64,000 nt of DNA from Aequorivita echinoideorum (GTDB lineage: Bacteria > Bacteroidota > Bacteroidia > Flavobacteriales > Flavobacteriaceae), in the NCBI RefSeq assembly GCF_018476645.1, contig NZ_JAHCTB010000003.1, positions 1-64,000 of the forward strand. Reading direction: 5' to 3'. Shown here piece by piece: positions 17,771 to 26,322 of this stretch. The notes under the pieces were generated by a model that made no database searches, was not told the origin of the DNA, and saw nothing but the letters and a program-made list of their open reading frames with translations. The translations under genes were made by a program, and so were the position numbers. How positions within the stretch are numbered: the first letter of the stretch is position 1; the number at the start of each line of letters is the position of its first letter.

Positions 17771-18610
17771 ATGGCAATAATTACGCTCACCACAGATTTT
17801 GGCGAAAAAGATCACTTTGTGGGCGCAGTTAAAGGAGCAATTTACAGTGAATTGCAAGATGCCAAAATTGTTGATATCTCCCATTCCATTTCGCCCTTCC
17901 ATCTGCACGAAGCTGCCTATATCATTCAGAACGCGTACAAAAGTTTTCCGCAGGGAACCATTCATGTAATTGGTGTAGATTCAGAATTAAACCCAGAAAA
18001 CAAGCATATTGCCGTGCTCATGGACGGGCATTATTTTATTTGCGCGGATAATGGGATCATCTCGATGTTGACTTCAGATATCAATCCAGAAAAAATTGTG
18101 GAAATAAATATCCATGACAGAATAATAAGTAATTTTCCAGTGTTGGATGTTTTTGTGAAAGTGGCGGGCCACATTGCCCGCGGCGGAACGTTGGACGTTA
18201 TAGGTAAGAATATTTCGGAAATAAAACAATTAACTGGTATAAAACCCGTAGTAAATAAGCAGGAAAGCCAGATTATAGGAAATGTTATTTACATTGATAA
18301 TTATGGAAATATCATTAGTAATATTGGCAAAAAACTGTTTGAAAGCGTCGGTTTGGGAAGGCAATTCATTATTACCGCTCGTACGGCAAAGTTTGATAAA
18401 ATACACACCCATTATAGCGATGCCATAAATTTTGATCTTCCACCGGAAAAACGGGAGGAAGATGGAAAAAAATTGGCGCTTTGGAATTCTTCAAATTATC
18501 TTGAATTGGCCATTTATAAGAGTAATCCGTCAACCATTGGCGGTGCTTCTACCCTATTTGGATTGGAATTTCGGGATACCATAACCGTGAATTTTAAAGT
18601 CGAAAATTAA
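17771..18610 (+). CDS. SAM hydroxide adenosyltransferase family protein (DUF62)
   Basis: 279 residues of the fluorinase/chlorinase-like family, whose common bacterial members hydrolyse S-adenosylmethionine to adenosine and methionine. The N-terminal TLTTDFGEKDHFVGAVKG, DISHSISPF, ICADNGI and C-terminal YIDNYGNIISN blocks are typical. The family's usual VDPGVG stretch is replaced here by GVDSELNPENKH, which I have seen as normal for flavobacterial members, so the exact chemistry should not be assumed. Cytoplasmic. It is the first gene of a likely run with the ABM gene 17 bp downstream and gldFG beyond it. Confidence 0.88.
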   Translation: MAIITLTTDFGEKDHFVGAVKGAIYSELQDAKIVDISHSISPFHLHEAAYIIQNAYKSFPQGTIHVIGVDSELNPENKHIAVLMDGHYFICADNGIISMLTSDINPEKIVEINIHDRIISNFPVLDVFVKVAGHIARGGTLDVIGKNISEIKQLTGIKPVVNKQESQIIGNVIYIDNYGNIISNIGKKLFESVGLGRQFIITARTAKFDKIHTHYSDAINFDLPPEKREEDGKKLALWNSSNYLELAIYKSNPSTIGGASTLFGLEFRDTITVNFKVEN

Positions 18611-18627
18611 TTTTCAGAAATAAAACT

Positions 18628-18924
18628 ATGTTTACGCGAATTGTAAAAATGGAATTTGAACCAAAGCAGATAGCTTCATTCCTGAAAAATTTTGAAGAAG
18701 TAAAAGAAAAAATCAGAAATTTTCCGGGCTGTTTGTTTTTGGAATTATACCAAGACAAAAACGATAATACAATCTTTTTTACCTATAGCCGTTGGAATGA
18801 CGAAACCAATCTGGAAGCATACCGAAACAGTCCCCTTTTTAAAGAAGTGTGGAGCAATACAAAACCTATGTTTCGTGAAAAAGCCGCAGCGTGGAGCGTA
18901 GATACGCTGGACAGTATCCAGTAA
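18628..18924 (+). CDS. antibiotic biosynthesis monooxygenase-like (ABM) protein
   Basis: 98 residues with the dimeric alpha-beta ferredoxin-like ABM fold pattern: short N-terminal strand, helix FLKNFEEVKEKIRNF, then PGCLFLELYQDKND and FFTYSRWNDETNLEAYRNSPLF. Members include quinol monooxygenases and small heme or aldehyde-handling enzymes; the substrate cannot be read here. Cytoplasmic, no signal. It sits 17 bp behind the SAM hydrolase-family gene and 47 bp ahead of gldF, so cotranscription is likely, though a functional link is not evident. Confidence 0.85.
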   Translation: MFTRIVKMEFEPKQIASFLKNFEEVKEKIRNFPGCLFLELYQDKNDNTIFFTYSRWNDETNLEAYRNSPLFKEVWSNTKPMFREKAAAWSVDTLDSIQ

Positions 18925-18971
18925 TTAGTAACAGTTTATGGTAAAATTTTAAAAAATCTGAAATAAAATCA

Positions 18972-19682
18972 ATGCTCACTCTAATAAAACGCGAAATAAA
19001 CACTTTTTTCTCCTCGACAATCGGGTATTTGGTGATTGCTGTTTTTCTGTTGCTTAACGGGCTTTTCCTTTGGGTTTTCGATGGAGATTACAATATTCTC
19101 AATTCTGGTTTTGCAGATCTTTCGCCCTTTTTTGAATTTGCGCCGTGGATTCTTCTTTTCTTGATTCCGGCCGTGTGTATGCGTGCCTTTAGCGATGAAA
19201 TGAAAATGGGAACGCTGGAACTCTTGCTCACCAAACCCATAACGTTACCGCAGATTGTTTTGGGAAAGTATTTTGGCGCGGTTTTATTGATCATCATCGC
19301 ACTTATTCCCACACTATTATATGTATATACTGTTTCCAGTTTGGGAAATCCGCCTGGTAATCTGGATGTGGGAAGCACTGTTGGTTCCTATTTAGGGCTG
19401 CTTTTTTTGGTCTGCGCCTATACTTCCATCGGGATTTTTTCGTCCACACTTTCACAAAATCAGATAGTTGCGTTTATAATCGCCGTCTTTCTTTGCTTTG
19501 TTTTGTACTATGGTTTTCAAGGTTTTACATCTTCATCCTTCAATATTTCTGGACTTGGAATGAAAGCACATTTTGACAGTGTTGCGCGCGGCGTTTTGGA
19601 TACGCGCGATCTTATTTATTTTATTAGCGTCACTACCTTTTTCATTGCGCTCACAATATTTAAATTGAAGAAAAATAAATGA
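18972..19682 (+). CDS. gldF: gliding motility ABC transporter permease GldF
   Basis: 236 residues, an ABC-2 type permease with about six membrane helices (first at residues 13-35). The sequence FSDEMKMGTLELLLTKPI is the signature loop of ABC-2 permeases. In Flavobacterium johnsoniae GldA, GldF and GldG were described as an ABC transporter whose mutants lose gliding. The stop codon overlaps the gldG start (ATGA, 19679-19682), which supports the assignment and coupled translation. The ATPase gldA is not in this window. Inner membrane. Confidence 0.93.
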   Translation: MLTLIKREINTFFSSTIGYLVIAVFLLLNGLFLWVFDGDYNILNSGFADLSPFFEFAPWILLFLIPAVCMRAFSDEMKMGTLELLLTKPITLPQIVLGKYFGAVLLIIIALIPTLLYVYTVSSLGNPPGNLDVGSTVGSYLGLLFLVCAYTSIGIFSSTLSQNQIVAFIIAVFLCFVLYYGFQGFTSSSFNISGLGMKAHFDSVARGVLDTRDLIYFISVTTFFIALTIFKLKKNK

Positions 19683-21373
19683 ATACATCACTGAAAAAAA
19701 ATATCGGGCGGCTCGCAATCGTTTTTGGTGGTTTACTTCTGCTGAATATTTTGGGGAATTATTTCTACAAACGCTTCGATCTTACCCAAGATAAGCGTTT
19801 TACCCTTTCTGAAGCGGCTAAGGATATAGTGGAAAATATAAACTCACCCATAGTGGTAGATATTTTTCTAAAGGGAAATTTTCCTCCCGAATTTAAAAGG
19901 CTTCAAAGTGAAACAGAACAATTACTGGAGGAATTTTCAGCATACAATTCTAAAATAAATTTTGAATTTATAGATCCCACCGAAGAAGGACCGGAACGAT
20001 TTCAAAATCAATTTCAGCAATTTGGTCTTACCCCAGCACAGGTTTCGGTTACGGAAAATGGAAAGCAAAGCACAGAATTGGTATACCCGTGGGCGCTCGC
20101 CCATTATGATGGAAAGACGGTAAAAATTCCATTACTGAAAAATCAATTGGGCGCTACATCGGAAGAACGCGTAAACAGTTCGCTTCAAAATTTACAGTAT
20201 GCTTTTGCGGATGGGTTTAAAAAGTTGGTAATGGCAAAATCCCGAAAAGTTGCCGTACTAAAAGGAAATGGTGAATACGATGACCGCTACATTGCAGATT
20301 TTTTCTCCACGCTTCGCGATTATTACTACATAGCGCCATTTACATTGGATTCGGTTGCAAATAATCCTGAAAAAACCTTGCGGGAATTAAACTCGTTCGA
20401 TTTAATTGTTGCCGCACAACCCACGGAAGCTTTCAGCGATGCCGAAAAATATATTCTGGACCAATATGTAATGAACGGCGGAAAAAGTCTTTGGCTGCTT
20501 GATGCCACACAAATGCAGACAGATACCATTTCAGGGAAAACATTTGTTTTTGGAAAAGATTTGAATTTGAACGATTTCTTCTTTAAATATGGAATTCGAA
20601 TCAATCCAAATCTGGTGAAAGATGTTTACTCCGCTCCTATCGTACTTGCCAGCGGGGAAGCGCGCGAATCTCAATACAATCAGTATCCTTGGTTTTTTAG
20701 CCCGCTCATTTCAAGCGGCAACAACCACCCTATTGTTTCGAATATTGAAGCGGTAAAATTTGAGTACGCAAGTGCCATCGATACCTTGCCAAATGGCATT
20801 AAAAAGACGGTTTTGCTCACTACTTCTCCCATTACAAAAATTGTAGGATTGCCGTTCCCGATAGATTTTGATGTAGAAATCCCAAAAAATCTTCAAATTG
20901 TAAACGAAGGTCCCAACCCAAACGAATTTAATGCTGGTGAAGTTCCGCTTGCGGTCTTGCTCGAGGGCTCATTTTCATCAGCTTTTAAGAATAGAGTGAA
21001 ACCAATAAATTTAAGCGGAAATTTTAAAAATATTGATGATGGGAATGCTTCAAAAATGGTGGTTATAAGTGATGGTGATATCATTAAAAATCAACTTCAG
21101 GGCAACAGACCTTTGGAACTTGGGTTCGATAAAATGACAAATTCCTTTTATGGAAATAAAGAATTTTTGCTGAATACGGTCAATTATCTTTTGGACGATA
21201 CCGGACTTATAAACATTCGCACACGGCAAATTGCGGTGCCATTTCTGGACAGGCAAAAAACAGTGGAGCAACGCACCCAATGGCAAGCCGTTAACTTATT
21301 GTTGCCGTTGGTTTTACTAGCACTTTTTGGATTGGCTTTCAACTTTATCCGCAAGCGGAAATACACGCGCTAA
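19679..21373 (+). CDS. gldG: gliding motility-associated ABC transporter protein GldG
   Basis: 564 residues with one N-terminal membrane helix (about 8-28), a large periplasmic region and one C-terminal membrane helix before a basic tail (FNFIRKRKYTR). This topology and the sequence FTLSEAAKDIVENINSPIVVDIFLKG near residues 40-65 are typical of GldG/ABC-type uncharacterised transport proteins. It acts with GldF. The overlap of four bases with gldF indicates an operon. Length is as expected for the family (about 560). Confidence 0.93.
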   Translation: MNTSLKKNIGRLAIVFGGLLLLNILGNYFYKRFDLTQDKRFTLSEAAKDIVENINSPIVVDIFLKGNFPPEFKRLQSETEQLLEEFSAYNSKINFEFIDPTEEGPERFQNQFQQFGLTPAQVSVTENGKQSTELVYPWALAHYDGKTVKIPLLKNQLGATSEERVNSSLQNLQYAFADGFKKLVMAKSRKVAVLKGNGEYDDRYIADFFSTLRDYYYIAPFTLDSVANNPEKTLRELNSFDLIVAAQPTEAFSDAEKYILDQYVMNGGKSLWLLDATQMQTDTISGKTFVFGKDLNLNDFFFKYGIRINPNLVKDVYSAPIVLASGEARESQYNQYPWFFSPLISSGNNHPIVSNIEAVKFEYASAIDTLPNGIKKTVLLTTSPITKIVGLPFPIDFDVEIPKNLQIVNEGPNPNEFNAGEVPLAVLLEGSFSSAFKNRVKPINLSGNFKNIDDGNASKMVVISDGDIIKNQLQGNRPLELGFDKMTNSFYGNKEFLLNTVNYLLDDTGLINIRTRQIAVPFLDRQKTVEQRTQWQAVNLLLPLVLLALFGLAFNFIRKRKYTR

Positions 21374-21412
21374 ATGTTAATAAGTTTGTTTTAACAAAAA
21401 CTTCAATTGAAA

Positions 21413-21420
21413 TATATTTG
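21413..21420 (+). promoter_or_regulatory. possible -7 box for dnaN
   Basis: TATATTTG matches TAnnTTTG exactly, 107 nt before the dnaN start. A second match, TAAGTTTG, lies at 21381-21388. Neither has a TTG at the ideal distance, so the choice is open. Confidence 0.35.
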
Positions 21421-21527
21421 TGCTTCTACTGTGCTTTCCTTGAGCGTCGTGGAATTACCCGCCAACCTTTAAACATTAAATAAAACGGCGAGTATGGAGT
21501 AAAAATTTCTCATTAAAAAGATATATA

Positions 21528-22646
21528 ATGAAATTCATCGTATCGAGTTCTTATTTATTGAAACAACTTCAAGTTTTAGGCGGCATTATCAATAATAACA
21601 ACACATTGCCCATATTGGATAATTTCTTGTTCAATTTAGACACCCAAAGTCTTACTGTTTCAGCTTCAGATTTGGAAACTACCATTTCTTCAAAACTGGA
21701 AGTGGAAAGCAATGAAAAAGGAAGTATTTGCATTCCCGCAAGACTTTTGCTGGATACGCTGAAAACCTTTCCGGAGCAACCGCTAACGTTCACCGTGGAA
21801 GATAATAATACTATTGAAATCAGCAGCAATCACGGTAAATATGCACTAGCATACGCAAGTGGTGAGGAATTTCCCAGTGCTGTGGAATTAAAAGATCCTT
21901 CATCTACCGTTGTGCAAGGAGATGTTTTGGCCACGGCAATAAGCAAGACTATTTTTGCTTCGGGAAATGATGATCTTCGTCCTGTGATGAGCGGTGTTTT
22001 CTTTCAATTTTCAACAGACAATCTTGTGTTTGTGGCAACCGATGCGCACAAATTGGTAAAATATACCCGTGATGACATTAGCGCATCACAGACCGCAGAA
22101 TTTATTATGCCGAAAAAACCGCTGAATCTGCTGAAATCAATTTTAGCCGGTAGCGAAGAGGATGTGGTGATTGAATACAATGACAGCAATGCGAAATTTA
22201 TTTTTGAAAATACTAAAATGGTTTGCCGCTTGATTGACGGAAAATATCCAAATTATGAGGCGGTTATTCCAAAAGAAAATCCGAATAAATTGGTTATTGA
22301 CCGAACCCAATTTTTGAATTCCGTGCGTCGTGTATCCATTTTCAGTAGCAAGACCACGCACCAAATACGCTTAAAAATTGCCGGAGCAGAACTGAACATC
22401 TCCGCGGAAGATATTGATTACAGCAACAAAGCCGAAGAGCGCCTAACTTGCGATTATCAAGGCGATGATATGCAAATAGGCTTCAACAGTCGTTTTTTAA
22501 CGGAGATGTTGAATAACTTGAACAGTGACGAGGTTTCCTTGGAAATGAGTCTCCCAAACAGAGCCGGAATTTTAACCCCTGTTGATGGGCTTGATGAAGG
22601 CGAAAACGTTACAATGCTTGTTATGCCAGTAATGTTGAACAATTAA
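21528..22646 (+). CDS. dnaN: DNA polymerase III subunit beta (sliding clamp)
   Basis: 372 residues, the standard clamp length, with three repeated beta-clamp domains. Recognisable blocks are MKFIVSSSYLLKQLQ at the start, LDNFLF, the LRPVMSGVFF block opening domain II, FVATDAHKLVKY, and the C-terminal end VMPVMLNN, which carries the family's conserved MP(M)x hydrophobic tail that forms the peptide-binding cleft edge. It encircles DNA and tethers polymerase III. In this genome it is not next to dnaA, as is common in Bacteroidota. Monocistronic, with its own terminator. Confidence 0.97.
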   Translation: MKFIVSSSYLLKQLQVLGGIINNNNTLPILDNFLFNLDTQSLTVSASDLETTISSKLEVESNEKGSICIPARLLLDTLKTFPEQPLTFTVEDNNTIEISSNHGKYALAYASGEEFPSAVELKDPSSTVVQGDVLATAISKTIFASGNDDLRPVMSGVFFQFSTDNLVFVATDAHKLVKYTRDDISASQTAEFIMPKKPLNLLKSILAGSEEDVVIEYNDSNAKFIFENTKMVCRLIDGKYPNYEAVIPKENPNKLVIDRTQFLNSVRRVSIFSSKTTHQIRLKIAGAELNISAEDIDYSNKAEERLTCDYQGDDMQIGFNSRFLTEMLNNLNSDEVSLEMSLPNRAGILTPVDGLDEGENVTMLVMPVMLNN

Positions 22647-22684
22647 GTTATTGAAAATTTCAATTTTTAGATTATCAGTCATAA

Positions 22685-22716
22685 AAATATCCGCCCACGT
22701 TGGCGGATTTTTTATT
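22685..22716 (+). terminator. intrinsic terminator after dnaN
   Basis: ATCCGCC (22689-22695), loop CACGTT, GGCGGAT (22702-22708), then a T-rich run. It separates dnaN from mnmE. Confidence 0.85.
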
Positions 22717-22740
22717 TTTCAGAATTGTGAAGGTTAATAG

Positions 22741-22748
22741 TACCTTTG
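22741..22748 (+). promoter_or_regulatory. -7 box abutting the mnmE start
   Basis: TACCTTTG is an exact TAnnTTTG match ending only 6 nt before the first ATG (22755). Transcription from it would give a leaderless or nearly leaderless mRNA. A TTG at 22725-22727 is closer than the usual -33 distance. Confidence 0.4.
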
Positions 22749-22754
22749 CCAATC

Positions 22755-24155
22755 ATGATGCACACAGACACTATAGTAGCACTTGCCACTCCCGCCGGGG
22801 CGGGTGCAATCGCTGTAATACGGCTATCCGGCGATGAAGCCATTTCCATTGCTTCCCAATTGTTTCATTCCGTATCCGGAAAAAACTTGGAACATCAAAA
22901 ATCACACACCGTTCATTTGGGCCACATTGTTGATGGTAACAAAACACTGGACGAAGTTTTGGCAACTGTCTTCAAAAATCCAAATAGTTATACCGGAGAA
23001 AATGTAGTAGAAATTTCTTGTCACGGCAGTAGCTACATCCAGCAGGAAATTATTCAATTATGTTTACGAAATGGTTGTCGCATGGCGCAGCCCGGGGAAT
23101 TTACCTTGCGTGCCTTTTTGAATGGAAAAATGGACTTAAGCCAGGCCGAAGCCGTTGCAGATCTCATTTCAAGCGATAGCGCGGCCAGCCATCAACTGGC
23201 AATCCAGCAAATGCGTGGCGGATTTTCTTCTGAAATAAAAAAACTTCGGGAAGAACTTTTAAATTTTGCCAGCCTCATAGAACTGGAGCTCGATTTTGCC
23301 GAAGAAGATGTGGAATTTGCCAATAGGGACGAATTTCAAAAACTTATTTCGAAAATTATCTTAGTATTTAAAAGGCTGATTGATTCGTTTGCAACAGGAA
23401 ATGTTTTGAAAAACGGAATACCCGTAGCCATTGTAGGCGAGCCAAACGTTGGAAAATCTACGTTATTGAATGCATTGTTGAACGAGGAACGCGCCATTGT
23501 AAGCGATATTGCTGGCACCACGCGAGATACAATTGAAGATGAAATAACCCTTGGCGGTATTGGTTTCCGATTTATTGACACCGCCGGAATACGCGAAACA
23601 ACCGATACTATTGAAGGGTTGGGAATCCAAAAAACCTTTCAGAAAATTGAACAGGCACAAGTGGTTATCTACCTTTTTGATGCAGAAAAATTTCATCACG
23701 AAGTTTCGGGATCGGGTTCAAAGTTTAAGGTTGAAATTGAAACGATAAAGAATAAATACCCTCAGAAAAATCTGGTTATCGTTGCTAATAAAATCGATAA
23801 ACTTTCAGAATGGGAAATTGAAAATCTTCAAAAGGAAATTGAAAACCTTCATTTAATTTCGGCTAAAACCCATACAGGCGTTGAAGGTTTACAAAATAAA
23901 CTGCTTGATTTTGTAAACACTGGCGCACTTCGCAATAACGAAACCATTGTAACCAACAGCAGACATTACGATGCAATGCTAAAGGCGCTGGAAGAAATTA
24001 TAAAAGTTCAGGACGGGCTTGATAGCAATTTGAGTGGAGATTTACTGGCAATAGATATTCGGCAGGCACTTCATTATTTTGGTGAGATAACTGGCGAAAT
24101 AAGCAACGATGAGCTTCTGGGAAATATTTTTGCCAATTTTTGCATCGGTAAGTAA
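22755..24155 (+). CDS. mnmE: tRNA modification GTPase MnmE
   Basis: About 466 residues. MnmE works with MnmG to add the aminomethyl or carboxymethylaminomethyl group at C5 of wobble uridine in tRNA. The N-terminal domain (TDTIVALATPAGAGAIAVIRLSG) binds the folate donor; the G domain inserted in the helical domain has GEPNVGKSTL (about 227), the GTTRDT loop, DTAGIRET and NKID; the chain ends in the invariant CIGK. The frame runs up to a TTG at 22746, but paired ATG codons at 22755 and 22758 fit the family start. Cytoplasmic, single gene. Confidence 0.96.
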   Translation: MMHTDTIVALATPAGAGAIAVIRLSGDEAISIASQLFHSVSGKNLEHQKSHTVHLGHIVDGNKTLDEVLATVFKNPNSYTGENVVEISCHGSSYIQQEIIQLCLRNGCRMAQPGEFTLRAFLNGKMDLSQAEAVADLISSDSAASHQLAIQQMRGGFSSEIKKLREELLNFASLIELELDFAEEDVEFANRDEFQKLISKIILVFKRLIDSFATGNVLKNGIPVAIVGEPNVGKSTLLNALLNEERAIVSDIAGTTRDTIEDEITLGGIGFRFIDTAGIRETTDTIEGLGIQKTFQKIEQAQVVIYLFDAEKFHHEVSGSGSKFKVEIETIKNKYPQKNLVIVANKIDKLSEWEIENLQKEIENLHLISAKTHTGVEGLQNKLLDFVNTGALRNNETIVTNSRHYDAMLKALEEIIKVQDGLDSNLSGDLLAIDIRQALHYFGEITGEISNDELLGNIFANFCIGK

Positions 24156-24222
24156 ACCGTTAAGATTTCCTTAAATAGTTTAATTCTCCTCCCTATTCTG
24201 TGGAATTGGTTCCTCAAACCTA

Positions 24223-24230
24223 TAGTTTTG
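24223..24230 (+). promoter_or_regulatory. possible -7 box for the FKBP gene
   Basis: TAGTTTTG matches TAnnTTTG, 36 nt before the start at 24267. A TTG at 24206-24208 is nearer than the ideal spacing. Confidence 0.35.
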
Positions 24231-24266
24231 TCCACTTATTCATTTAATAATTGAAAAAACAATAAT

Positions 24267-24695
24267 ATGAATCAAGTACAAGGAAATGAAACCGTAAAAC
24301 TTCATTACACAGGAAAACTGAATGACGGACAGGTGTTCGATAGCTCTCTAAAGCGCGAACCACTTGAGGTGAAGCTGGGTGAAGGAAGACTAATTCCTGG
24401 TTTTGAAAAGGGTCTGGTAAATATGAAGGTGAACGACAAAAAAACCATTACTATTCCCAAAGAAGAAGCGTACGGCGAGGTGCAAAAAGAACTATTCCAA
24501 AAAATACCGAATGAAAACCTTCCGCAGGAAATAAAACCGGAAGTAGGTATGGGCCTAGTTTCCAAAAATCCAGATGGTAGCGAGCGCCAATTGCGCGTTT
24601 CTGATGTGAAGGATACTTTTATAATTGTTGACGCCAATCATCCATTGGCAGGACAAGACTTAACGTTTGAATTGGAACTTCTTGAGATAAAATAA
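24267..24695 (+). CDS. FKBP-type peptidyl-prolyl isomerase, SlyD-like
   Basis: 142 residues. The sequence VKLHYTGKLNDGQVFDSS and LIPGFEKGLVNMKVNDKKTITI is the FKBP active-site fold, and the IPKEEAYGE segment is followed by an inserted chaperone-type flap (about residues 70-125), as in SlyD and related proteins. There is no His-rich metal-binding tail and no signal peptide, so it is a cytoplasmic folding helper. Single gene between mnmE and a strong terminator. Confidence 0.92.
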   Translation: MNQVQGNETVKLHYTGKLNDGQVFDSSLKREPLEVKLGEGRLIPGFEKGLVNMKVNDKKTITIPKEEAYGEVQKELFQKIPNENLPQEIKPEVGMGLVSKNPDGSERQLRVSDVKDTFIIVDANHPLAGQDLTFELELLEIK

Positions 24696-24714
24696 TATCT
24701 CAAAATATAATTTG

Positions 24715-24747
24715 AAAAGGCTATCAAAAAATGATAGCCTTTTTTTA
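24715..24747 (+). terminator. intrinsic terminator after the FKBP gene
   Basis: AAAAGGCTATCA (24715-24726), loop AAAAA, TGATAGCCTTTT (24732-24743) followed by more T. Because the next gene is convergent, it may work in both directions. Confidence 0.9.
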
Positions 24748-24772
24748 TGATCAAAATGCGAGAGCTAATTGA

Positions 24773-26134
24773 CTATTTCTTTAAAAACTTTTTATATGAA
24801 ATATTATTTTCGGAATTAATCACCAGCACATACATCCCTGCACGCAAATTTTCAATATTTATGCTTTGTTTCACTTTTGAAGTTTTTAAAATAATATTAC
24901 CCAGAATATCAATTATGGAAAACGATTGGGGCTGCACATCCAGGCCCCATTCCAAATTGATGTAATCTTCGGCAGGATTTGGATATATGGTTAAAGAAAG
25001 AGCTTCAACTTCCTGCGTTGCCAATGTGCCAGTATACTTCATAACAGTAGCGCCAGAATCATTTGCACCATCTAAAAATGCCACAGTGGGTTTTCCCGAA
25101 TTATCAAACGCAAGCGAAATATAACCTGAAGAACCCTCCGAAAATCCTTCTGTACCAATAGCTTGCCAATTTGTGCCGTCAAAAATCATCGTTGTAACTT
25201 TATTTGAATTTGCCCCATCCCGAAATGCAACGCAAGGTGCTCCCGTATCACTAAATGCGAGTGATGTACTAATTGCCTCATCTGTCGTAAATCCAGCATT
25301 TCCAACTGCTACCCAGTTACTTCCGTCAAATTTCATAACACTTGCCTTATCGCCATTTCCACCATCCGTATATGCTACGTAGGGCTCATTATTATTATTA
25401 AAAGCAAGGGATGGATTTATAATATTTCCTGAGGAAAATCCTGCATTCCCTACCAGAATCCAATCACTTCCATCAAATTTCATAACCGTCATTCTGTTTC
25501 CATTTGCCGAATCGCGAAACGCCACAAAGGGTTCGCCATTACTATTTATGGCAAGGGAAGGATCCGTATTTATGGAACCACTTCCAGAAAATCCGGAATC
25601 GCCCACAGTTTCCCATGTGCTTCCATTAAATTTCATAACCGTAACCCCAAAATCTTCCGCCCAATCTTGGTATGCCACAAATAATTCATTATTGTTTCCA
25701 ATCGCAAGTTTAGTATGGTAAGCCGTATCAGCAGAAAATCCAGCACTTCCAACCACTACCCAATTAGTCCCGTCAAATTTCATCACAGTTGCTTTTGAAG
25801 TTTCTGCGCTGTCTGAATACGCGATAATTGGTGTTCCGCTATTGTCAATAGCTAATGAAGTAAAACTAACCTGTCCCGGTGAAAACCCTTCACTTCCCAC
25901 GGGATTCCAGTTGGTTCCATCAAATTTCATAACCGTAGCTTTCAGCATATTTCCGCCATCCCTATAGGCAACATATGGTTCTCCATTTGCATTAAAATCT
26001 AGGGAAACATCCTCAACGAATCCGGCGGAAAACCCAGGGTTTCCTACAGTTTCCCAATCTTGTGAAAATGTTTTTGTTCCGAAGAAAATCGTGATGGCTA
26101 CAGTAAAAAGCAATTGTAATTTTTGTTTCATCAT
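24773..26134 (-). CDS. secreted repeat protein with T9SS sorting domain
   Basis: 453 residues: signal peptide (MMKQKLQLLFTVAITIFFG, cut near FSQ), seven to eight repeats of about 46 residues, then a T9SS type A sorting domain (YPNPAEDYINLEW to SYKKFLKK). Each repeat contains VMKFDGTNW, a VGNAGFS-type stretch, a SLAF-NN segment and YVAYRDG, with the spacing of a beta-propeller blade. The repeats are close to each other, so recent duplications are likely. Predicted to be released or bound at the cell surface through T9SS; ligand unknown. Standing alone and convergent with the FKBP gene. Confidence 0.85.
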   Translation of the reverse strand: MMKQKLQLLFTVAITIFFGTKTFSQDWETVGNPGFSAGFVEDVSLDFNANGEPYVAYRDGGNMLKATVMKFDGTNWNPVGSEGFSPGQVSFTSLAIDNSGTPIIAYSDSAETSKATVMKFDGTNWVVVGSAGFSADTAYHTKLAIGNNNELFVAYQDWAEDFGVTVMKFNGSTWETVGDSGFSGSGSINTDPSLAINSNGEPFVAFRDSANGNRMTVMKFDGSDWILVGNAGFSSGNIINPSLAFNNNNEPYVAYTDGGNGDKASVMKFDGSNWVAVGNAGFTTDEAISTSLAFSDTGAPCVAFRDGANSNKVTTMIFDGTNWQAIGTEGFSEGSSGYISLAFDNSGKPTVAFLDGANDSGATVMKYTGTLATQEVEALSLTIYPNPAEDYINLEWGLDVQPQSFSIIDILGNIILKTSKVKQSINIENLRAGMYVLVINSENNISYKKFLKK

Positions 26135-26322
26135 ATTTTTTTAGATTTAGGAAATGGCTTTTGCCACTCCTCCTTTTAATCGAAATATTAGATGAAACGT
26201 CATCACTTAATTTCATTTAAAGCGAATTTTATTCAAAATGAAAAGCAGAACATTTTTGTTTGAAGCTTTATAAAAATTGAAAATTGGGTATGCTCAAAGA
26301 AGAAAACTTTATTGAAAAGTGC

